A DNA stretch of 18,235 bases from an uncultured Oscillospiraceae bacterium (GTDB lineage: Bacteria > Bacillota > Clostridia > Oscillospirales > Oscillospiraceae): contig CAJTYK010000042.1 in NCBI GenBank assembly GCA_910584285.1, positions 1 to 18,235 on the forward strand. Reading direction: 5' to 3'. Positions 12,381-18,235 of the stretch are shown here, in pieces. A program made the position numbers and the translations under genes. Below the pieces are notes generated by a model. It worked only from the letters and a program-made list of their open reading frames with translations. It made no database searches and was not told where the DNA came from. The stretch's first letter is position 1. Every line of letters begins with the position of its first letter.

Positions 12381-13426
12381 GGGATGAACACCTGGCCGCA
12401 GCCCAGGATCGCATCAAAGATCTCCTTGCGCAGCATGACCTCGTCTGGAATGTAGCCGTCACTGATGTATTTGCGGATGATGGTGCCGCTGATCTCCACC
12501 CGATCTGTTTCATAGTGGGCACAGTGCTTGTCCGTGACGATCTGGCCGCATTTTTTGCAGAAATATGGTTCCCGGGTGAGTAGCAGCTGGATCCCCAGAT
12601 CCGGCTCCAGCTCCCGGGCCAGGGCGTGGGCGTCATAGGCCCCGTAGTAGCCCCCAACCCCGGCGTGATCCCGGCCGATGATGAAGTGAGTGCAGCCCAA
12701 ATTGCGGCGGATAATGGCGTGGAACACCGCTTCCCGGGGCCCCGCATAACGCATCTGGGTCTTGAGGCCCGCGATATGTACCCGATTCCTGGGGTAAAAT
12801 TCCTCAATCATCCGACGGTATGCAGCCATCACCGCCTCCTCGGTGAAGTCCCCGGTCTTTTTCCAGCCCACAATAGGGTTGATAAACAGGCCATCGCACA
12901 CTTCCAGGCCAATGCGCTGGATGTGTTCATGGGCCTTATGGATGGGATTGCGGGTTTGGAAGCCTACCACCGTTTTCCAGCCCTTTTCCGCAAATGCCCG
13001 TTTGGTGGCCTCCGGTTTCAGCGCATCCGCCAGCAGGGAACGATCCGTGAGCCGCACCGGCCCGCCCACCCGGCAGGCGGAACGCCCCCGCTCCTTACGC
13101 ACGCCGGGGTGGGCATCCTCCCCGGTGCGGAACACCGTCTCAATGTCCCCATCCGTCATGCAAAATTTACTCTCCACGTCCAGCTCCGCCACGGGTACAC
13201 CGTTGTGTTCCAATGTCAGGGTATCGCCGGGCCGGATGTCCGCGAACTGCTCCTCCGGCACATCCAAGGTGATGGGCAGCGGGAACACCTGCCCATCCGC
13301 CAGGCGGCAGCACTCCACCACGCTGCGGAAGTCCTCCGCGCCCATAAAGCCCGTGAGGGGGGCCAGCAGCCCGGTTTCAAGGTTGATTACATCCTGCAGG
13401 GTTTCCTCATTGATCATTACAATCAT
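12377..13426 (-). CDS. sat: Sulfate adenylyltransferase (ATP sulfurylase)
   Basis: The 349-residue protein converts ATP and sulfate to APS and pyrophosphate. An N-terminal PUA-like region opens with LLAPLTGFMGAEDFRSVV (20-37). The catalytic domain has GFQTRNPIHKAHE (155-167, the QxRNPxH motif), GRDHAGVGGYYGAYDA (251-266) and ISGTIIRKYISDG (312-324). Cys290, Cys293, Cys302 and His305 form the zinc site seen in many bacterial Sat proteins. The usual N-terminal 30-odd residues (HGG...R start) are missing; the chosen ATG 13426 has AAGGAG (13440-13435) at good spacing, so the short form looks genuine. An upstream in-frame extension exists but overlaps cysC. It lies 13 bases after cysC and together with it makes PAPS. 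Confidence 0.95.
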   Translation of the reverse strand: MIVMINEETLQDVINLETGLLAPLTGFMGAEDFRSVVECCRLADGQVFPLPITLDVPEEQFADIRPGDTLTLEHNGVPVAELDVESKFCMTDGDIETVFRTGEDAHPGVRKERGRSACRVGGPVRLTDRSLLADALKPEATKRAFAEKGWKTVVGFQTRNPIHKAHEHIQRIGLEVCDGLFINPIVGWKKTGDFTEEAVMAAYRRMIEEFYPRNRVHIAGLKTQMRYAGPREAVFHAIIRRNLGCTHFIIGRDHAGVGGYYGAYDAHALARELEPDLGIQLLLTREPYFCKKCGQIVTDKHCAHYETDRVEISGTIIRKYISDGYIPDEVMLRKEIFDAILGCGQVFIP

Positions 13427-13439
13427 GACACGCGCTCCT

Positions 13440-13955
13440 TTACCGGTACTGGGGACCATACTTGGCCACGATATAGTCCAGCACCGCCTGATAGGTCTCG
13501 TCCTCTGTCTGCTTGTCCACTTCCAGCACCAGATCCGGGTGCTGGGGATCGTCAAATGTCGCGTCAATCCCTGCAATCTGGGTCTTGCCTACGTTGGCTC
13601 GGTACATCCCCTTCACATCGTTTTTCATGCTGATTTGCAGATCTTTTTTTAAAAAGATTTCATTATATCCGGCGATCTTCCGCCGGGCCAGAGCCCGCAG
13701 GTGCTCCAGCGGAGAAATATTGCAGATAATGCCCACAATATCGTTCCGATCCAGTAGGTACGCCCCCAGAATGATCCGCTTGATGTTAGCCTCCCGTTCT
13801 GCGTCGGAGTAGCCCAGATCCCGGTCAAACAGGTCACGAACCTCATCGCCGTCCAGCAGATAGTTTTTGACGCCCAGCTCGTTAAAGTGGGCTTTTAGCT
13901 TCCGGCCAATGGTGGTTTTACCTGCGCCCGATATGCCGATGAGCCAAATAATCAT
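13440..13955 (-). CDS. cysC: Adenylyl-sulfate kinase (APS kinase)
   Basis: The 171-residue protein phosphorylates APS to PAPS. The Walker A loop is GISGAGKTT (7-15). LLDGDEVRDLF (33-43) and DLGYSDAEREANIKR (46-60) form the APS-binding region. ISPLEHLR with Ser81 sits at the lid position of the family's ISPxRxxR. FDDPQHPDLVLEVD (134-147) matches the family's YExPxxPDLxxxT. It is slightly shorter than E. coli CysC (about 200) but complete. GAGGAGG precedes ATG 13955. It starts 12 bases after the sulfotransferase-like gene ends and is followed by sat, so the three form a tight unit. The absence of cysH or sulfite reductase nearby points to PAPS for sulfation. Confidence 0.95.
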   Translation of the reverse strand: MIIWLIGISGAGKTTIGRKLKAHFNELGVKNYLLDGDEVRDLFDRDLGYSDAEREANIKRIILGAYLLDRNDIVGIICNISPLEHLRALARRKIAGYNEIFLKKDLQISMKNDVKGMYRANVGKTQIAGIDATFDDPQHPDLVLEVDKQTEDETYQAVLDYIVAKYGPQYR

Positions 13956-13967
13956 TGTGATTCCTCC

Positions 13968-15989
13968 TCAGTGATAAAGCGGCTGCTCCAGCAGCGCCGG
14001 ATCCAGCTTTAGCTTGGGCATCATACGCAGGGGCTGGCCCTTCCTGTTTATAAAATATTGTCCCTTTAGCAGCAACTTCGCTACCTCCAGGCGATTTTTA
14101 TCCATGGCCTCCATATACTGGTCCAGGGCAATTTTCCGTGTCTCCGAATCCAGTTCCTTGGTCAGTTCAGCACTGACATTCTTGGCCTCCAGCTTGATAT
14201 CCGTGTTGTTGAACACGTTTTTCCCCCACGTCTCCCGCATTAGGGCATTCAGTGTGGTAAAACCCTTTACCAGCTTCTCCACCTTCTTCTCATCCATGGG
14301 AGCGCCATCGTAATATTTAAAATCGTAGCCATAGTATTCATATACGTCCCGGAGAAAGTATTCCAGAAAATACCGCTCGGTGTCGTTGGCAAAGTCGTCG
14401 TATGTGCGGTATACGGCGGCAGTGGAGAAGCCAATATCGTTGCCCTCCAGGGATTCGGGATCCCGCTGCCCGTACATGGAGCAGTATGTCATGCTCTCGG
14501 TATAGGGAATATCCAGGAAGGCCGCCAGAGCCTTAAACGTCGCTGTGGGATTGAGCTTGGCGTCCTCGAACCGGACGAGGATGCTGTCCATAAACAGCCG
14601 CTCCTGTCCATCCACCATAAAGCTGCGGTTACACAGGCGGGTGTAGATCTCATCCCCCACTACCAGACCCTGGCCCTTTTCATTGACGCCCTCTTTGGTC
14701 TCTTTCCACATAAATTTCACCGCCGCGCCGTAGCTGGTGGTGGGGCGGCGCATGGGGGTAAGCGTCTTTACGTACTTAAAGCCCCGCAGCAGCGGCGACG
14801 CGCACATTTTATCGTAGTTCTGCGAGGTCAGCATGGTGTGGCCGTGATCGTCATAGAGCAAGTCGTAATCCATGTTGTGGAAATGGGGCTGGAAAAACAG
14901 CGTGGGCACGATGCGGGGCACCGTATCCAGCCAAGGTGTGTGGGACAGAAACCAGCCCACCAAAATGTCTTTGTCCGTGCGATCCTTTAGCAGATATAGA
15001 TCCCGGACGGCCAATTCCTTCCACTGGGGCAGGCGCTGGACGGCGTCCTCCTCGCTCTCCGCCTCCGCCAGCGCCGAGCGGCACTCCTCTATCGCCTTGT
15101 CCACGCTGTCGTGCATGATGGAGGGCAGAGCCAGCAGGTTGGGGTGGTTGTCAAAAATCTCGTTGAAAAAGTCGCCGCCGTTGTGGCTGGATAGCTGGGT
15201 ATGCCAGATCAGCCGGGTGACGTCCCGGACGCCTACCGCCACCGTCAGATAGTCGGAGTAGTCGATCCCAAAGCGCGCCTTGAAATCAATCGGATACTGG
15301 GAGCCCTCGTCCTCCATGAGAAATACGATCTTTTTCTCCCACTTTTTCTCCTCGATCAGCGGGCGCATATTCAGCACCTGGAGATGGGCGCAGAACAGGC
15401 CCCAATCGGTATAGTGGAGGTAGATGTGGTTATCCTTGCCCACGTGCTCGCTGCGCCGCACGTTATCGTTGAGATATTCCAGCTCATATTGGGAGTACAC
15501 ATCTTCTGCCAGCACCGGCTTGTCCAGATCGTGGAAAAAATTCCGGCTGATCACCGGGTGGTTGAAGTTTACATACGCCCCGAACCGGCCCTCCGCCGGG
15601 TAGAAGGGGACATACCCCTTGTCGTCAAAGGGGAAAAACCGCACCGTCAGCTCCTCGAAGGCGGGAAAGTCCTTCCGGAACAGGTAGGGGTATCCCTCCA
15701 GACGTTTGCAGTTATTCCGGTAACGAGCTTTGAGCGCCTTGACATTGGGCTCATAAAAGGCCTGGGTGAGGATATCCAGGCATTCCTCCCGGCGGAAGCC
15801 CCGCCCGTACAGGTTCAGCAGGCAGGTGTAGGCCACCCGGTAGTCCTCGCCGGAGTAGAGGATGTAGACGGCGGCCTCAAACTCCTCCTCCGGCGGGCAG
15901 CCGTTGTGCACGGCCAGGGTGTATGCCTTGACGGCCTGCTTCTTTTCCCCCAACTGGGCCAGGCGGCGGGCAATCTCGATGGAAGTCAT
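13968..15989 (-). CDS. Large sulfotransferase-like protein with N-terminal helical repeats
   Basis: The 673-residue protein begins with TPR-like helices (about 1-80: RRLAQLGEKKQAVKAYTLAV, AAVYILYSGEDYRVAYTCLL). The central region (about 100-260) contains HIYLHYTDWG and KIVFLMEDEGSQYPID and matches nothing I can name. The segment WHTQLSSHNGGDFFNEIFDN then HPNLLALPS (262-290) resembles the 5'-phosphosulfate loop of sulfotransferases (xGxxxxxxxL...HPxxxxLP), but with an unusual SSHNGGD in place of PxSGTT. SILVRFEDAKLNPTATFKAL (469-488) and FLDIPYTE (491-498) match the 3'-phosphate-binding segment well. A charged tail (565-673) follows. It probably moves sulfate from PAPS to a protein or glycan. 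It heads the operon with cysC and sat and lies beside flagellin. The start is ATG 15989 with GAGAGGGG upstream. Confidence 0.75.
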   Translation of the reverse strand: MTSIEIARRLAQLGEKKQAVKAYTLAVHNGCPPEEEFEAAVYILYSGEDYRVAYTCLLNLYGRGFRREECLDILTQAFYEPNVKALKARYRNNCKRLEGYPYLFRKDFPAFEELTVRFFPFDDKGYVPFYPAEGRFGAYVNFNHPVISRNFFHDLDKPVLAEDVYSQYELEYLNDNVRRSEHVGKDNHIYLHYTDWGLFCAHLQVLNMRPLIEEKKWEKKIVFLMEDEGSQYPIDFKARFGIDYSDYLTVAVGVRDVTRLIWHTQLSSHNGGDFFNEIFDNHPNLLALPSIMHDSVDKAIEECRSALAEAESEEDAVQRLPQWKELAVRDLYLLKDRTDKDILVGWFLSHTPWLDTVPRIVPTLFFQPHFHNMDYDLLYDDHGHTMLTSQNYDKMCASPLLRGFKYVKTLTPMRRPTTSYGAAVKFMWKETKEGVNEKGQGLVVGDEIYTRLCNRSFMVDGQERLFMDSILVRFEDAKLNPTATFKALAAFLDIPYTESMTYCSMYGQRDPESLEGNDIGFSTAAVYRTYDDFANDTERYFLEYFLRDVYEYYGYDFKYYDGAPMDEKKVEKLVKGFTTLNALMRETWGKNVFNNTDIKLEAKNVSAELTKELDSETRKIALDQYMEAMDKNRLEVAKLLLKGQYFINRKGQPLRMMPKLKLDPALLEQPLYH

Positions 15990-16015
15990 TGAAAAACCCC
16001 TCTCGGCGGCTGGGC

Positions 16016-16044
16016 TTGACGGGGCCCGCCGCGTATGCTATGAT
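16016..16044 (+). promoter_or_regulatory. Sigma-A-type promoter of the 48-residue protein gene
   Basis: TTGACG (16016-16021) and TATGAT (16039-16044) are separated by 17 bases, 32 bases upstream of ATG 16077. Confidence 0.75.
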
Positions 16045-16062
16045 ACTATTATCCCAATTCAA
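16035..16062 (-). promoter_or_regulatory. Weak promoter candidate for the sulfation operon
   Basis: On the minus strand TTGAAT (16062-16057), 16 bases and TAGCAT (16040-16035) could start the operon 45 bases before the sulfotransferase-like gene. The -10 shares bases with the oppositely directed promoter at 16016-16044, so the two may compete. Confidence 0.35.
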
Positions 16063-16076
16063 AGGAGGCCAAGGCC

Positions 16077-16223
16077 ATGCCAAGCGAAAAGGAAATCCTT
16101 ATGATCCAAAAGGCCACCATGTACGATCTGCTCCAGATCATCCGCGCGGATCCGGGCAAGACCTATACGCCGGAGGAATTGGAAAAACTCATCTGTTCCT
16201 ACATCACCGGCTTGCAGCAGTAA
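16077..16223 (+). CDS. 48-residue protein of unknown function
   Basis: ATG 16077, preceded by AAAGGAGG (16061-16068) and a good promoter, opens 48 codons: MPSEKEILMIQKATMYDLLQ, IIRADPGKTYTPEELEKLIC, SYITGLQQ. The product is probably an all-alpha protein with a helix at 8-24 and a second at 33-46, joined by DPGKTYTPEE, which looks like a helix cap or a small winged-helix-like piece. I recognise no family. A canonical terminator starts 9 bases after the stop, so this is a complete, independently transcribed gene. It is divergent from the sulfation operon and convergent with flagellin, which makes a role linked to either possible. No membrane or secretion signal is visible. Confidence 0.75.
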   Translation: MPSEKEILMIQKATMYDLLQIIRADPGKTYTPEELEKLICSYITGLQQ

Positions 16224-16232
16224 CCTTCCCCG

Positions 16233-16259
16233 CCCTCCCCATCCCGGGGAGGGTTTTTT
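16233..16259 (+). terminator. Intrinsic terminator of the 48-residue protein gene
   Basis: CCCTCCCC (16233-16240) pairs with GGGGAGGG (16246-16253) around a 5-base loop and is followed by TTTTTT (16254-16259). Confidence 0.92.
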
Positions 16260-16266
16260 CATGGAA

Positions 16267-16297
16267 AACGGGGGCGGGCACGAAGCCCGCCCCCGTT
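16267..16297 (-). terminator. Intrinsic terminator of the flagellin gene
   Basis: A perfect 13-bp stem (16267-16279 with 16285-16297) with a 5-base loop, followed on the minus strand by TTTTCC. It lies 44 bases past the flagellin stop codon. Confidence 0.85.
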
Positions 16298-16341
16298 GTT
16301 GGGTCTATGCTGTTTGCACCAAAAACTTACCGCGCAACCTC

Positions 16342-18235
16342 TTACTGGAGGAGCTGGAGGACACCCTGGGGAACCTGGTTGGCCTGGGCCAGCATGGCCT
16401 GGGCGCTCTGGATCAGGATGTTGTTCTTGGTGTAGGCCATCATTTCCTCGGCCACGTCCACGTCGCGGATGGTGGACTCGGCGTCCTGGATGTTCTCGGT
16501 CATGACGGACAGGTTGTTGATGGTGTGGTCCAGACGGTTCTGGGTGGCGCCCAGCGTACCGCGGACGTCGGACACGGTGTTGATGGCGTCCTTGATCTTC
16601 TGGATGGCCTTCTGCGCGTCCACCTCGTTGTCGATCTTCAGATCGCCGACGCCCAGAGAGGCGGCGTGCATATCCTTCACCGCCACGTTCAGCTGGTTGA
16701 AGTCGTCGCTGGTGTCGCCGATCTGGAGGGTCAGGCCCTTGCCCAGCACCTCGGCCATCTTGCCGGGCTTGCCGTAGATGGTGAGGGTGCTGCCGCTGAT
16801 CGTCGCGCCGGAGCCCAGCTTGGTGGCCAGGTTGGCGGCGGCATCGGTGCCGTCCTTGGTGAACTGGACGTACTTCACCTTGTCGCTGTCGGCCTTGCCG
16901 GTCATGTCGGTGGTAAACACGTACTTCACATCGTTGATGTTCAGCACGTCGCCGTCCTTCACCTTGGCGCTGTCGATGTCCACCTTCACGCCCGCCTGGG
17001 TGTCGGGATCGGTGAGCTTGAACAGATCCTGGAACTTGTTCTTGTCGGACAGCTTATCCAGGATGGCCTTGTCGGTGATGGCGCTCTCGTTGTTGGCGCT
17101 CTCGGGATCGGCCTTCTCGAAGATGGACAGATCGCCATAGTTGCCGGTCTCGTTACCCACGGAGAAGTTCTTGTTGCCCGCGGTGCCGGTGGTGATGGCG
17201 GCCATGATGGCGTCCTGCGTGTCGGTGTCGGTGGTGGTTTTCACAGTGTCCAGATCATAGGCGGTGAGGTCGATCAGGTTCTCCGCGTCCTTGTAGGCGC
17301 TGTCCTTGCCGATGGCGAAGGTGTAGGTGACGTCGCCGATGGTCAGCTTGGAGCCGTCCTGCAGCTTGGTCATGTCCAGGGACAGCAGGGTGCTGGCCAG
17401 CTGGGTGGTGGAGCCGGCGGAGGGGCCCTTGATGTTGGTGGTCATGACGTTCTGGGTGTTGGCGATGCCGTTGCCCAACGCACCCTTACTGGCAACCGTA
17501 ACGCTGACCGCAAAGTTGGGGGAGACCATCGCCCCGGTGTCCACCTTGGTGGTGGGGATGCCGCCCTCCAGAGAGGCCCATGCGGTAGCCTTAGTAGCCA
17601 CCTTGTCGGTCTTAAAGGTCAGGGTGCCGTCGCCGTTGTCCGTCACGCTGTAATGCAGGGCGCCCACACCCAGGCCAGTGGTGGCATGCTTGGCAACCGC
17701 GCCGCCAGTTGTAACCATAATGCCGTTGGACATTGCGGCCTTGAACTTCGCAGCCAGATCCTTGGCGGTGATATTCTTGCCCGCCATAGATGCCGCGGCG
17801 GTATAAGAGGCAACGGCATTGCCACCGATGCTCAGGACGAACTTTGCGCCAGAAGAAGTCACCTTACCGGCCAACTGGCTCATGTCGATGGTGAACTCGC
17901 CCGCCTTGGCGGCCTCGCCGGTCTTGTGCAGGATGGATTTGCTGGCACGGATATCCTCGGTAATGGGGTCCGTAGTAGTGTCAAAAGCCGCGACAGCCGC
18001 GCCGTTGGGAACGGCCTTGCCCGCCGCAAAGTCGGTGAGATCGCCCACCGTGAAGGCACTGCTCATGCCCAGGGAGCCGTCCAGCAGGTTGATGCCGTTG
18101 AAGTTGGAGCTGTCGGCGATGCGGTCGATCTCCTCCAGCAGCTGGTTGACTTCCTTCTGCATCTGGAAGCGGTCGGTGTCGTTGTCGTAGGTGCCGTTGG
18201 CGGACTGGGTGGCCAGCTCCACCATACGGTTGAGC
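16342..18235 (-). CDS. fliC: Flagellin, N-terminus beyond the right edge
   Basis: The visible 630 codons cover the end of the N-terminal conserved region, LNRMVELATQSANGTYDNDT and then NQLLEEIDRIADSSNFNGIN followed by LLDGSLG. A very long variable region of about 470 residues follows, rich in Thr, Asp, Lys and Gly, with repeated beta-type segments (ILNI... and GDVTYTFAI versus INDVKYVFTT). The conserved C-terminal domain is complete: IKDAINTVSDVRGTLGATQN, RLDHTINNLSVMTENIQDAE, DVAEEMMAYTKNNILIQSAQ, and the end NQVPQGVLQLLQ. With the missing start (about 100 residues) the full protein would be near 730, far above the 270-500 usual in Firmicutes. The filament subunit is exported by the flagellar type III system. 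The TAA at 16344-16342 is followed by a terminator. The gene lies upstream of, and on the same strand as, the sulfation operon. Confidence 0.95.
   Translation of the reverse strand, partial: LNRMVELATQSANGTYDNDTDRFQMQKEVNQLLEEIDRIADSSNFNGINLLDGSLGMSSAFTVGDLTDFAAGKAVPNGAAVAAFDTTTDPITEDIRASKSILHKTGEAAKAGEFTIDMSQLAGKVTSSGAKFVLSIGGNAVASYTAAASMAGKNITAKDLAAKFKAAMSNGIMVTTGGAVAKHATTGLGVGALHYSVTDNGDGTLTFKTDKVATKATAWASLEGGIPTTKVDTGAMVSPNFAVSVTVASKGALGNGIANTQNVMTTNIKGPSAGSTTQLASTLLSLDMTKLQDGSKLTIGDVTYTFAIGKDSAYKDAENLIDLTAYDLDTVKTTTDTDTQDAIMAAITTGTAGNKNFSVGNETGNYGDLSIFEKADPESANNESAITDKAILDKLSDKNKFQDLFKLTDPDTQAGVKVDIDSAKVKDGDVLNINDVKYVFTTDMTGKADSDKVKYVQFTKDGTDAAANLATKLGSGATISGSTLTIYGKPGKMAEVLGKGLTLQIGDTSDDFNQLNVAVKDMHAASLGVGDLKIDNEVDAQKAIQKIKDAINTVSDVRGTLGATQNRLDHTINNLSVMTENIQDAESTIRDVDVAEEMMAYTKNNILIQSAQAMLAQANQVPQGVLQLLQ

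Noticed and set aside
13427..13576. N-terminal extension of sat upstream of 13426
   Set aside because: The extension reads through cysC in another frame (Trp/Arg-rich), does not resemble Sat, and AAGGAG is spaced for ATG 13426.
12626..13652. Long plus-strand frames opposite sat and cysC
   Set aside because: Both overlap genes with clear catalytic motifs and lack their own ribosome binding sites.

Overview
The window looks like chromosome from a GC-rich, motile gut-type Firmicute, most likely an Oscillospiraceae (Clostridium cluster IV) relative. This rests on IreB, a flagellin of the clostridial type, tRNAs with encoded CCA, consensus sigma-A promoters with AGGAGG ribosome binding sites, and strongly GC-rich third codon positions. 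The genus call is an inference from gene style, not a match.

Layout. (1) Bases 1-838 are insertion-sequence debris: the first 21 codons of an IS5-type transposase abut a broken IS4-type transposase, followed by a gene-less stretch with three small stem-loops. (2) Bases 839-5686 hold a minus-strand lipoprotein (two DUF4358-like repeats plus a transglutaminase-like domain) downstream of ireB. Divergent from these is a plus-strand zinc-ribbon/membrane/Ig-like/SH3 protein followed by a ThyX-like protein. A HAD phosphatase faces them from the minus strand. (3) Bases 5719-7009 hold a three-gene minus-strand cassette (zinc protein, coiled-coil protein, sigma region-4-like protein) and a plus-strand tRNA-Thr/tRNA-Tyr operon with a consensus promoter and a hairpin-rich trailer. 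(4) Bases 7010-9558 hold an orphan SOS-type promoter with a LexA box, an alpha/beta hydrolase and a polytopic membrane protein. (5) Bases 9598-15989 are a minus-strand operon: sulfotransferase-like protein, APS kinase (cysC), ATP sulfurylase (sat), Mor-like HTH regulator, CPA2-type antiporter, and a short pyruvate-kinase-like protein. It ends directly on a fragment of an S-layer-homology protein. (6) Bases 16016-18235 hold a 48-residue orphan protein with its own promoter and terminator, and the 3' part of a large flagellin gene.

The most interesting unit is the sulfation operon beside flagellin. Sat and CysC together make PAPS, the universal sulfuryl donor. No PAPS reductase or sulfite reductase is visible, and the first gene carries sulfotransferase-like donor-binding motifs, so the operon looks built for sulfating something rather than for assimilating sulfate. 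The adjacent flagellin, or a glycan on it, is a candidate acceptor. The operon is visibly less GC-rich than its surroundings and ends against a truncated gene, which suggests it was acquired. The pyruvate-kinase-like protein and the antiporter have no obvious textbook role in sulfation and are the least explained members.
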